Below are positions 27,166 to 40,649 of a stretch of DNA of 64,000 nt, in pieces (the first letter of the stretch is position 1; every line of letters begins with the position of its first letter). The notes under the pieces are model-generated. The model worked only from the letters and a program-made list of their open reading frames with translations. It was not told where the DNA came from and made no database searches. This DNA comes from Petrolisthes cinctipes (Eukaryota > Arthropoda > Malacostraca > Decapoda > Porcellanidae), in contig JAWQEG010000259.1 of NCBI GenBank assembly GCA_033782935.1, positions 2,458,001-2,522,000 on the forward strand. The letters are read 5' to 3'. The position numbers and the translations under genes were made by a program.

Positions 27166-29560
27166 GGCATGTACAGATCGCTTCTGGGACCCAAAAATAT
27201 CGAACTTTCGGGTGTTTTGAGCCTGAATTAGAGATATAAACATTTACAGAAGATGCATGCACATATCGACTTTGGGCACCCAAAATATCGATTTTTAGCA
27301 TGGTTTGGGCGGATATTTTGAAAATATTCTAACACTGAGTAGGCATGTACAGATCGCTTCTGGGACCCAAAAATATCGAATTTTCGGGTGTTTTGAGCCT
27401 GAATTTGAGATATAAACGGGTACAGAAGATGCATGCACATTTTGCCTTTGGACACCTAAAATATCGATTTTTAGCATGTTTTAAGCTTATAATTTGAAAA
27501 CATTCTAGTACTGAGTAGGCATGTACAGATCGCTTCTGGGACCCAAGGATATTGAATTTTTGGGTGTTTTGAGCCTAAATTTGAGATATAAACGGGTACT
27601 GAAGATACATTCACATATCGACTTTTTGCACCTAGAATGTCAATTTTGAGCATGTTTTGGGTCTGTATCTTGAAAACATTCTAGCAAGGAGTAAACATGT
27701 ACAGATCGTTTATGGGACCGAGAAATATCGAATTTTAGGGTGTTTTTAGCCTGAATTTGAGATATAAACATGTACAGAAGATGCATGCACATATCGACTT
27801 TTGGAACCTAAAATATTGGTTTTGAGCATGTTTTGGGTCTGTATCTTGAAAACGTTCTAGCAAGGAGTAGACATGTACAGATCGCATCTGAAACCCAAAG
27901 ATATTGAATTTTTGGGTGTTTTGAATCTGAATTTGAGATGTAAACGGGTACTGAAGTTGCATTCACATATCGACTTTGGGCACCCAAAATATCGATTTTG
28001 AGCATGTTTTGGGCCTGTATTTTGAAAATACTCTAACTCGGAGTAGGCATGTACTGATCGCTTCTGGGACACAAAAATTTCGAATTTTCGGGTGATTTGA
28101 GCCTGAATTTGAGATGTAAACGGTACAGAAGATGCATGCACATATCGACTTTGGGCACCAAGAAAGTCGAATTTGAGCATGTTTTGGGTCTGTATCTTGA
28201 AAACATTCTAGCAAGGAGTAGACATGTACTGATCGCTTCTGGGACACAAAGATATCGAATTTTCGGTTGTTTTGAGCCTGAATTTGAGATATAAACGGGT
28301 ACAGAAGATGCATGCATATTACGCCTTCGGACACCTAAAATATCGATTATTTGTATGTTTTAAGCATATATTATTAAAAAATATTCTAGCACTGAGTAGG
28401 CATGTACAGATCGCTTCTGGGACCCAAAAATATCGAATTTTCGGGTGTTTTGAGCCTGAATTTGAGATATAAACATGTACAGAAGATGCATGCACATATC
28501 GACTTTGGGCACCCAAAATATCGATTTTGAGCATGTTTTGGGCCTGTATATTGAAAATACTCTAACTCGGAGTAGGCATGTACTGATCGCTTCTGGGACA
28601 CAAAAATTTCGAATTTTCGGGTGTTTTGAGCCTGAATTTGATATGTAAACGGTACAGAAGATGCATGCACATATCGACTTTGGGCACCCAAAATATCGAT
28701 TTTTAGCATGGTTTGGGCGGATATTTTGAAAATATTCAAGCACTGAGTAGGTATGTACAGATCGCTTCTGGAACCCAAAAATATTGAATTTTCGGGTGTT
28801 TTGAGCCTTAATTTGAGATATAAACGGGTACAAAAGATGCATGCTCATTTTGCCTTTGGACACCTAAAATATCGATATTTAGCATGTTTAGAGCCTATAT
28901 TTTGAAAACATTCTAGCACTGAGTAAATATGTACAGATTGCTTCTGGGACCCAAAGATATTGAATTTTTGGGTGTTTTGTGCCTGAATTTGAGATGTAAA
29001 CGGGTACTGAAGTTGCATTCACATATCGACTTTTTGAACCTAAAATATCAATTTTGAGCGTGTTTTGGGTCTTTATTTTGAAGACATTCTAGCAAGGAGT
29101 AGACATGTACAGATAGCTTCTGGGACCCAAAAATATCGAATTTTCGGATGTTTTGAGCCTGAATTTGAGATATAAACGGGTACAGAAGATGCATGCACAT
29201 TTTGCCTTTGGACACCTAAAATATCGATTTTTAGCATGTTTTAAGCTTATATTTTGAAAACATTCTAGCACTGAGTAGGCATGTACAGATCGCTTCTGGG
29301 ACCCAAGGATATTGAATTTTTGGGTGTTTTGAGCCTGAATTTGAGATATAAACGGGTACTGAAGATACATTCACATATCGACTTTTTGCACCTAGAATGT
29401 CAATTTTGAGCATGTTTTGGGTCTGTATCTTGAAAACATTCTAGCAAGGAGTAAACATGTACAGATCGCTTATGGGACCGAGAAATATCGAATTTTCGGG
29501 TGTTTTTAGCCTGAATTTGAGATATAAACATGTACAGAAGATGCATGCACATATCGACTT
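25504..29560 (+). repeat. Three copies of a two-monomer block (11- and 10-monomer spacing)
   Basis: Blocks at about 25,504-25,860, 27,441-27,800 and 29,201-29,560 share GACCCAAGGATATTGAATTT, CACCTAGAATGTCAATTTTG and a following GGGACCGAGAAATATCG-type monomer (GGGACCGGG in the first). Spacings are 1,937 and 1,760 bp (11 and 10 monomers). The differing spacing shows loss or gain of whole monomers between copies. Confidence 0.75.
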
Positions 29561-31590
29561 TTGGAACCAAAAATATTGATTTTGAGCATGTTTTGGGTCT
29601 GTATCTTGAAAACGTTCTAGCAAGGAGTAGACATGTACAGATCGCTTCTGGGACAAAAAATATCGGATTTTCGGGTGTTTTGAGCATTAATTTGAGATAT
29701 AAACGGGTACAAAAGATGCATCCACATATCGACTTTCGGCACCTAAAATATCGATTTTAAGCATGTTTTAGGCCTATAATTTGAAAATATTCTAGCATTG
29801 CGTAGGCATGTACAGATCGCTTCTGGGACCCAAAAATATCGAATTTTCGGGTGTTTTGAGCCTGAAATTGAGATATAAACGGGTACAGAAGATGCATGCA
29901 CATATCGACTTTCGGCACCCAAAATATCGATTTTTAGCATGTTTTGGGCCTATATTTTGAAAATATTCTAGCACTGAGTAGGCATGTACAGATCGCTTCT
30001 GGGACCCAAAAATATCGAATTTTCGGGTATTTTGAGCGTAAATTTGAGATATAAACGCTACAGAAGATGCATGCACATATCGACTTTTTGCACCTAAAAT
30101 ATCGATTTTTAGCATGTTTTGGGTCTGTATCTTGATAACATTCTAGCAAGGAGTAGACGTGTCCAGAACACTTCTGGGACCCAAAAATATCGAATTTTCG
30201 GGTGTTTTTAGCATGAATTTGAGATATAAACGGGTACAGATGATGCATGCACATTACGCCTTTGGACACCTAAAATATCGATTATTAGCATGTTTTGAGC
30301 CTATATTTTGAAAACATTCTACCACTGAGTAGATATGTACAGATCGCTTCTGGGACCCAAAGATATTGAATTTTTGGGTGTTTTGAGCCTGAATTTGAGA
30401 TGTAAACGGGTACTGAAGTTGCATTCACATATCGACTTTTTGCACCGAAAATATCGATTTTGAGCATGTTTTGGGTCTGTATCTTGAAGACATTCTAGCA
30501 AGGAGTAGACATGTACAGATAGCTTCTGGGACCCAAAAATATCGAATTTTCGGGTGTTTTGAGCCTGAATTTGAGGTATAAACGGGTACAGAAGATGCAT
30601 GCACATTTTGCTTTTGGACACCTAAAATATCGATTTTTAGCATGTTTTGAGCCTATATTATGAAAATATTCTAGCACTGAGTAGGCATGTACAGATCGCT
30701 TCTGGAACTCAAAAATATTGAATTTTCGTGAGTTTTGAGCCTGAATTTGAAATATGAACGGGTACAGAAGATGCATGCATATATCGACTTTGTGCACCCA
30801 AAATATCGATTTTGAGCATGTTTTGGCCCAGTAATTTAAAAATACCCTAACACGGAGTAGGCATGTACAGATCGCTTCTGGGACCCAAAAATATCGAATT
30901 TTCGGGTGTTTTGAGCCTGAATTTGAGATATAAACGGGTACTGAAGATGCATGCACATATCGACTTTGTACACCTAAAATATCGATATTTAGCATGTTTT
31001 AAGCTTATATTTTGAAATTTTCTTAGCACTGAGTAGGCATGTACAGATCGCTTCTGGAACCCAAAGATATTGAATTTTTGGGTGTTTTGAGCATGAACTT
31101 GAGATATAAACGGGTACTGAAGATACATTCACATATTGACTTTTTGCACCTAGAATGTCGATTTTGAGCATGTTTTGGGTCTGTATCTTGAAAACATTCT
31201 AGCAAGGAGTAAACATGTACAGATCGCTTATGGGACCCAAAAATATCGAATTTTCGGGTATTTTAAGCCTGAATTTGAGATATAAACCTGGACAGAAGAT
31301 GCATGCACATATCGGCTTTGGGCACCCAAAATATCGATTTTGAGCATGTTTTGGGCCTGTATTTTGAAAATACTCTAACACGGAGTAGGCATGTACTGAT
31401 CGCTTCTGGGACACAAAAATATCGAATTTTAGGTTGTTTTAAGCCTGAATTTGAGATATAAACGGGTACAGAAGATGCATGCACATTACGCATTTGGACA
31501 CCTAAAATATCGATTATTAGCAAGTTTTGAGCCTATATTATGAAAATATTCTAGCACTGAGTAGGCATGTACAGATCGCTTCTGGGGCCC

Positions 31591-34500
31591 CCAAAAATTG
31601 AATTTTCGGGTGTTTTGAGCCTGAATGTGAGATATAAACGGGTACAGAAGATTCATGCACAAATCGACTTTATGCACCTAAAATATCGATTTTGAGCATG
31701 TTTTGGGTCAGTATCTTGAAAACATTCTAGCAAGGAGTAGGCATGCACAGATTGCTTCTGGGACCCCAAAATATCGAATTTTCAGGTGTTTTGAGCCTGA
31801 ATTTGAGTTATAAACGGTACAGAAGATGCATGCACATATCGACTTTGGGCACCCAAAATATCGATTTTTAGCATGTTTTGGGACTATATTTTGAAAATAT
31901 TCTAGCACTAAGTAGGCATGTACAGATCGCTGGAGGGACCCAAAAATATCGAATTTTCGGTTATTTTGAGCCTAAATTTGAGATATAAACGGTACAGAAG
32001 ATGCCTGTACATATCGACTTTTTGCACCTAAAATATCGATTTCAAGCATGTTTTGGGTCTGTATCTTGAGAACATTCTAGCAAGGAGTAGGCATGCACAG
32101 ATTACTTCTGGGATCCAAAAATATCGAATTTTCGGGTGTTTTGAGCCTGAATTTGAGATATAAACGGGAATAGAAGATGCATACACATATTGACTTTGGG
32201 CACTTAAAATATCGATTTTCAGCATGTTTTAAGCCTGTATTTTGAATATACTCTAACACGGAGAAGGAATGTACAGATCGCTTCTGGGACCCAAAAATAT
32301 CGAATTTTCGGGTGTTTTGAGCATGAATTTGAGATATAAACGGGTACTGAAGATGCATGCACATATCGACTTTGGACACCTGAAATATCGATTTTTAGCA
32401 TGTTTTGAGCTTATATTTTGAAAATATTCTAGCACTGTGTAGGCATGTACAGATCGCTTCTGAGACCCAAAAATATCGAATTTTCGGGTGTTTTGAGCCT
32501 GAATTTGGGATATAAACGTGTACTGAAGATGAATGCACATATCGACTTTTTGCTCCCAATATATCGATTTTGAGCATGTTTTGAGCCTGTATTTTGAAAA
32601 TACTCTTACACGGAGTAGGCCTGTACAGATCGCATCTGGGACGCAAAGATATTGAATTTTTGAGTGTTTTGAGCCTTATTTTGAGATATAAACGGGTACA
32701 AAAGATGCATGCACATATCGACTTTGGGACCCCAAAATATCGATTTTTAGCATGTTTTGGGCCTATATTCTGAAAATATTCTAGCACTGAGTAGGCATGT
32801 ACAGATCGCTTCTGTGACCCAAAAATATCGAATTTTCGGGTGTTTTGAGCCTGAATTTGAGATATGAACGGTACAGAAGATGCATACACATATCGACTTT
32901 GGGCACCCAAAATATCGATTTTGAGCATGTTTGGGGCCTGTAATTTGAAAATACTCTAACACGGAGTAGGCATGTACAGTTCGCTTCTGGGACCCAAAAA
33001 TATCGAATTTTCGGGTGTTTTGAGTCTGAATTTGAGATATAAACGGGTACAGAAGATGCATGCACATATCGACTTTGGGCACCTAAAATATCGATTTTTA
33101 GCATGTTTTGGCCCTATATTTTGAAAATATTCTAGCACTGAGTAGGCATATACAGATCGCTTTTGGGACCCAAAAATATCGAATTTTCGGGTGTTTTAAG
33201 CCTGAATTTGACATATAAACGGTACAGAAGATGCATGCACATATCGACTTTGTTCACCCAAAATATCGATTTTGAGCACGTTTTGACCCTGTATTTTGAA
33301 AATACTCTAACACGGAGGAAGCATGTACAGATCGCTTCTGGGTCACAAAAATATCGAATTTTAGGGTGTTTTGAGCCTGAATTTGAGATATAAACTTGTA
33401 CAGAAGATGCATGCACATTACGCCTTTGGGCACCCAAAATATCGATTTTTAGCATGTTTTGGGCCTATATTTTGAAAATATTCTAGCACTGTGTAGGCAT
33501 GTACAGATCGCTTCTGGGACCCAAAAACATCGAATTTTCGGGTGTTTTCAGCATGAATTTGAGATATAAACGATACAGAAGATGCATGCACATATCGACT
33601 TTGGGCACCCAAAATATCGATTTTTAGCATGTTTTGGGCCTATATTTTGAAAATATTCTAGCACTGAGTAGGCATGTACAGCTCGCTTCTGGGACCCAAA
33701 AATATCGAATTTTCGGTTATTTTGAGCCTAAATTTGAAATATAAACGGTACAGAAGATGCATGCACATATCGAATTTTTGCACCTAAAATATCGATTTTG
33801 AGCATGTTTTGGCCCTGTATCTTGAAAACATCCCACCAAGGAGTAGACATGTACAGTTCCCTTCTGGGACCCAAAAATTGAATTTTCGGGTGTTTTGAGC
33901 CTGAATGTGAGATATAAACGGGTACAGAAGATTCATGCACAAATCGACTTTATGCACCTAAAATATCGATTTTGAGCATGTTTTGGGTCAGTATCTTGAA
34001 AACATTCTAGCAAGGAGTAGGCATGCACAGATTGCTTCTGGGACCCCAAAATATCGAATTTTCAGGTGTTTTGAGCCTGAATTTGAGTTATAAACGGTAC
34101 AGAAGATGCATGCACATATCGACTTTGGGCACCCAAAATATCGATTTTTAGCATGTTTTGGGACTATATTTTGAAAATATTCTAGCACTAAGTAGGCATG
34201 TACAGATCGCTGGAGGGACCCAAAAATATCGAATTTTCGGTTATTTTGAGCCTAAATTTGAGATATAAACGGTACAGAAGATGCCTGTACATATCGACTT
34301 TTTGCACCTAAAATATCGATTTCAAGCATGTTTTGGGTCTGTATCTTGAGAACATTCTAGCAAGGAGTAGGCATGCACAGATTACTTCTGGGATCCAAAA
34401 ATATCGAATTTTCGGGTGTTTTGAGCCTGAATTTGAGATATAAACGGGAATAGAAGATGCATACACATATTGACTTTGGGCACTTAAAATATCGATTTTC

Positions 34501-36150
34501 AGCATGTTTTAAGCCTGTATTTTGAATATACTCTAACACGGAGAAGGAATGTACAGATCGCTTCTGGGACCCAAAAATATCGAATTTTCGGGTGTTTTGA
34601 GCATGAATTTGAGATATAAACGGGTACTGAAGATGCATGCACATATCGACTTTGGACACCTGAAATATCGATTTTTAGCATGTTTTGAGCTTATATTTTG
34701 AAAATATTCTAGCACTGTGTAGGCATGTACAGATCGCTTCTGAGACCCAAAAATATCGAATTTTCGGGTGTTTTGAGCCTGAATTTGGGATATAAACGTG
34801 TACTGAAGATGAATGCACATATCGACTTTTTGCTCCCAATATATCGATTTTGAGCATGTTTTGAGCCTGTATTTTGAAAATACTCTTACACGGAGTAGGC
34901 CTGTACAGATCGCATCTGGGACGCAAAGATATTGAATTTTTGAGTGTTTTGAGCCTTATTTTGAGATATAAACGGGTACAAAAGATGCATGCACATATCG
35001 ACTTTGGGACCCCAAAATATCGATTTTTAGCATGTTTTGGGCCAATATTCTGAAAATATTCTAGCACTGAGTAGGCATGTACAGATCGCTTCTGTGACCC
35101 AAAAATATCGAATTTTCTGGTGTTTTGAGCCTGAATTTGAGATATGAACGGTACAGAAGATGCATACACATATCGACTTTGGGCACCCAAAATATCGATT
35201 TTGAGCATGTTTGGGGCCTGTAATTTGAAAATACTCTAACACGGAGTAGGCATGTACAGTTCGCTTCTGGGACCCAAAAATATCGAATTTTCGGGTGTTT
35301 TGAGTCTGAATTTGAGATATAAACGGGTACAGAAGATGCATGCACATATCGACTTTGGGCACCTAAAATATCGATTTTTAGCATGTTTTGGCCCTATATT
35401 TTGAAAATATTCTAGCACTGAGTAGGCATGTACAGATCGCTTTTGGGACCCAAAAATATCGAATTTTCGGGTGTTTTAAGCCTGAATTTGACATATAAAC
35501 GGTACAGAAGATGCATGCACATATCGACTTTGTTCACCCAAAATATCGATTTTGAGCACGTTTTGACCCTGTATTTTGAAAATACTCTAACACGGAGGAA
35601 GCATGTACAGATCGCTTCTGGGTCACAAAAATATCGAATTTTAGGGTGTTTTGAGCCTGAATTTGAGATATAAACTTGTACAGAAGATGCATGCACATTA
35701 CGCCTTTGGGCACCCAAAATATCGATTTTTAGCATGTTTTGGGCCTATATTTTGAAAATATTCTAGCACTGTGTAGGCATGTACAGATCGCTTCTGAGAC
35801 CCAAAAACATCGAATTTTCGGGTGTTTTCAGCCTGAATTTGAGATATAAACGATACAGAAGATGCATGCACATATCGACTTTGGGCACCCAAAATATCGA
35901 TTTTTAGCATGTTTTGGGCCTATATTTTGAAAATATTCTAGCACTGAGTAGGCATGTACAGCTCGCTTCTGGGACCCAAAAATATCGAATTTTCGGTTAT
36001 TTTGAGCCTAAATTTGAAATATAAACGGTACAGAAGATGCATGCACATATCGAATTTTTGCACCTAAAATATCGATTTTGAGCATGTTTTGGCCCTGTAT
36101 CTTGAAAACATCCCACCAAGGAGTAGACATGTACAGTTCCCTTCTGGGAC
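31591..36150 (+). repeat. Near-perfect tandem duplication, 2 x 2,280 bp (13 monomers)
   Basis: Positions 31591-33870 and 33871-36150 match base for base at offset 2,280 except for five substitutions: 32764/35044, 32838/35118, 33150/35430, 33517/35797 and 33553/35833 (positions to within a base or two). All five lie in the second half; the first ~1.17 kb is identical by eye. The unit begins at CCAAAAATTGAATTTTCGGG, where the usual ATATCG is shortened, which marks the crossover point. After the second copy the normal CCAAAAATATCG returns. Unit content includes rare variants GATCGCTGGAGGGACCC and GAAGATGCCTGTACATATCG. Confidence 0.95.
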
Positions 36151-37819
36151 CCAAAAATATCGAATTTTCGGGTGTTTTTAGTTTGAATTTGATATATAAA
36201 CATGTACAGAAGATGCATGCACATATCGACTTTGGGCACCCACAATATCGATTTTGAGCATGTTTTGGGCCTGTAATTTGAAAATACTCTAACACGGAGT
36301 AAGCATGTACTGATCGCTTCTTGGACCCAAAAATATCAAATTTTCGGGTGTTTTGAGCCTGAATTTGAGATATAAACGGTACAGAAGATGCATGCACATA
36401 TCGACTTTTGGCACCCAAAATATCGATTTTGAGCATGTTTTGGGCCTGTATTTTAAAAATACCCTAACACGGAGTAGGCATGTACAGATCGCTTCTGGGA
36501 CAAAAAATATCGAATTTTCGGGTATTTTGAGCCTAAATTTGAGATAGAAACGGTACAGAAGATGCATGGACATATCGACTTTTTGCACCTAAAATAACGA
36601 TTTTGAGCATGTTTTGGGTCTGTATCTTGAGAACATTCTAGCAAGTAGTAGGCATGCACAGATCGCTTCTGGGACCCAAAAATATCGAATTTTCGGGTGT
36701 TTTTAGCCTGAATTTGAGATATAATCGGTAAAGAAGGTGCATGCACAAATCGACTTTGGACACCGAAAATATCGATTTTGAGCATGTTTTGGGCCTGTAT
36801 TTTAAAAATCCCCTATGACGGAGTAAGCATGTACAGATCGCTTCTGGGACCCAAAAATATCGAATTTTAGAGTGTTTTGAGCCTGAATTTGAGATATAAA
36901 CGGGTACAGAAGATGCATGCACATATCGACTTGGACACCTAAAATATCGATTTTTAGCTTGTTATAAGCTTATATTTTGAAAACATTCTAGCACTGAGTA
37001 GGCATGTACAGATCGCTTCTGGGACCCAAAGATATTGAATTTTTGGGTGTTTTGAGCCTGAATTTGAGAAATAAACGGGTACTGAAGATACATTCACATA
37101 TCGACTTTTTGCACCTAGAATGTCGATTTTGAGCATGTTTTGGGTCTGTATCTTGAAAACATTCTAGCAAGGAGTAAACATGTACAGATCGCTTATTGGA
37201 ACAGGAATATCGAATTTTCGGGTGTTTTAAGCCTGAATTTGAGATATAAACATGTACAGAAGATGCATGCACATATCGACTTTTTGCACCTAAAATATCG
37301 ATTTTAAGCATGTTTTTGGTCTGTATCTTGAAAACATTCTAGCAAGGAGTAGGCATGTACAGTTCGCTTCTGGGACCCCAAAATATCGAATTTTCGGGTG
37401 TTTTAAGCCTTAATTTGAGATATAAACGGGTACAGAAGATGCTTGCACATATCGAATTTGTGCACCCAAAATACCGATTTTGAGCATGTTTTGGCCCTGT
37501 ATTTTAAAAATACCCTAACACGGAGTAGGCATGTACAGATCGCTTCTGGGACCCAAAAATATCGGATTTTCGGGTGTTTTGAGTCTGAATTTGATATATA
37601 AACGGGTACAGAAGATGCATGCCCATATCGACTTTGGGCACCCAAAATATCGATTTTTATCATGTTTTGGGCCTATATTTTGAAAATATTCTAGCACTGA
37701 GTAGGCATGTACAGATCGCTTCTGGGACCCAAAAATATCGAATTTTCGGGTGTTTTGAGCCTGAATTTAAGATATAAACGGTACAGAAGATGCATGCACA
37801 TATCGAATTTGTGCATCCA

Positions 37820-39415
37820 AAATATCGATTTTGAGCATGTTTTGGGTCAGTATCTTGAAAACATTCTAGCAAGGAGTAGGCATGCACAGATTGCTTCTGG
37901 GACCCCAAAATATCGAATTTTCAGGTGTTTTGAGCCTGAATTTGAGTTATAAACGGTACAGAAGATGCATGCACATATCGACTTTGGGCACCCAAAATAT
38001 CGATTTTTAGCATGTTTTGGGACTATATTTTGAAAATATTCTAGCACTAAGTAGGCATGTACAGATCGCTGGAGGGACCCAAAAATATCGAATTTTCGGT
38101 TATTTTGAGCCTAAATTTGAGATATAAACGGTACAGAAGATGCCTGTACATATCGACTTTTTGCACCTAAAATATCGATTTCAAGCATGTTTTGGGTCTG
38201 TATCTTGAGAACATTCTAGCAAGGAGTAGGCATGCACAGATTACTTCTGGGATCCAAAAATATCGAATTTTCGGGTGTTTTGAGCCTGAATTTGAGATAT
38301 AAACGGGAATAGAAGATGCATACACATATTGACTTTGGGCACTTAAAATATCGATTTTCAGCATGTTTTAAGCCTGTATTTTGAATATACTCTAACACGG
38401 AGTAGGAATGTACAGATCGCTTCTGGGACCCAAAAATATCGAATTTTCGGGTGTTTTGAGCATGAATTTGAGATATTAACGGGTACTGAAGATGCATGCA
38501 CATATCGACTTTGGACACCTGAAATGTCGATTTTTAGCATGTTTTGAGCTTATATTTTGAAAATATTCTAGCACTGAGTAGGCATGTACAGATCGCTTCT
38601 GAGACCCAAAAAATATCGAATTTTCGGGTGTTTTGAGCCTGAATTTGGGATATAAACGTGTACTGAAGATGAATGCACATATCGACTTTTTGCTCCCAAT
38701 ATATCGATTTTGAGCATGTTTTGAGCCTGTATTTTGAAAATACTCTTACATGGAGTAGGCCTGTACAGATCGCATCTGGGACGCAAAGATATTGAATTTT
38801 CGAGTGTTTTGAGCCTTATTTTGAGATATAAACGGGTACAAAAGATGCATGCACATATCGACTTTGGGCCCCCAAAATATCGATTTTTAGCATGTTTTGG
38901 GCCTATATTTTGAAAATATTCTAGCACCGAGTAGGCATGTACAAATCGCTTCTGTGACCCAAAAATATCAAATTTTCGGGTGTTTTGAGCCTGAATTTGA
39001 GATGTGAACGGTACAGAAGATGCATACACATATCGACTTCGGGCACCCAAAATATCGATTTTGAGCATGTTTGGGGCCTGTAATTTGAAAATACTCTAAC
39101 ACGGAGTAGGCATGTACAGTTCGCTTATGGGACCCAAAAATATCAAATTTTCGGGTGTTTTGAGTCTGAATTTGAGATATAAACGGGTACAGAAGATGCA
39201 TGCACATATCGACTTTGGGCTCCTAAAATATCGATTTTTAGCATGTTTTGGCCCTATATTTTGAAAATATTCTAGCACTGAGTAGGCATGTACAGATCGC
39301 TTTTGGGACCCAAAAATATCGAATTTTCGGGTGTTTTAAGCCTGAATTTGACATATAAACGGTACAGAAGATGCATGCACATATCGACTTTGTTCACCCA
39401 AAATATCGATTTTGA
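37820..39415 (+). repeat. Partial third copy of the 2,280-bp block (9 monomers)
   Basis: About 37,820-39,415 matches 31,680-33,275 (offset 6,139, then 6,140 after a one-base insertion near 38,606). By eye it differs at perhaps one to two percent, clearly more than the tandem pair differ from each other. Examples are GAGTAGGAATG against GAGAAGGAATG and GGGCCCCCAAAAT against GGGACCCCAAAAT. It ends where GAGCATGTTTTGAACC replaces GAGCACGTTTTGACCC, which is also about where the right-hand sub-array type begins. Confidence 0.88.
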
Positions 39416-40649
39416 GCATGTTTTGAACCTGTAATTTGTAAATACTCTAACATGGAGTAGGCATGTACAGACCGCTTCTGGGACGCAATAATATTGAAAT
39501 TTTGGGTGTTTTGAGACTGAATTTGAGATATAAACGGGTACTGAAGATGCATGCACATATCGACTTTTTGCACCTAAAATATCGATTTTGAGCATGTTTT
39601 GGGCCTGTAATTTGAAAATACTCTAACACGGAGTAGGCATGTACAGATCGCTTCTGGGACGCAAATATATTGAATTTTTGGTTGTTTTGAGCCTGAATTT
39701 GAAATATAAACGGTTACTGAAGATGCATGCACATATCGACTTTTTGCACCTAAAATATCGATTTTGAGCATGTTTTGGGTCTGTATCTTGAAAACATTCC
39801 AGCAAGGAGTAGACATGTACAGATCGCTTCTGGGACGCAAATATATTGAATTTTTGGTTGTTTTGAGCCTGAATTTGAAATATAAACGGTTACTGAAGAT
39901 GCATGCACATATCGACTTTGGGCACCCAAAATATCGATTTTTAGCATGTTTTGGGACTATATTTTGAAAATATTCTAGCACTGAGTAGGCATGTACAGAT
40001 CGCAGGAGGGACCCAAAAATATCGAATTTTCGGGTGTTTTGAGCCTGAATTTGACATATAAACGGTACAGAAGATGCATGCACATATCGACTTTGGGCAC
40101 CCAAAATATTGATTTTTGCATGTTTTGGGCCTGTATTTTGAAAATACTCTAACACGGAGTAGGCATGTACAGATCGCTTCTAAGACACAAAAATATCGAA
40201 TTTTCAGGTGTTTTGAGCCTGAATTTGGGATATAAACGGGTTCAGAAGATGCATACTCATATTGACTTTGTGCACCAAAAATATCGATTTTTAGCATGTT
40301 TTGGGTCTGTATCTTGAAAACATTCTAGGAAGAAGTAATCATGTACAGAATGCTTCTGGTACCCCAAAATATCGAATTTTCGGGTGTTTTGAGTCTGAAT
40401 TTGAGATATAAACGGGTACAGAAAATGAATGCACATATTGACTTTGGGCACCTAAAATATCGATTTTCAGCATGTTTTGGGCCTGTAATTTGAAAATATT
40501 CTAACACGGAGTAGGCATGTACAGATCGCTTCTGGGACCCAAAAATATCGAATTTTCGGGTGTTTTGAGGTTGAATTTCAGATATAAACGAGTGCAGAAG
40601 ATGCATACACATATTGACTTTGGGCACCTAAAATATCGATTTTCAGCAT

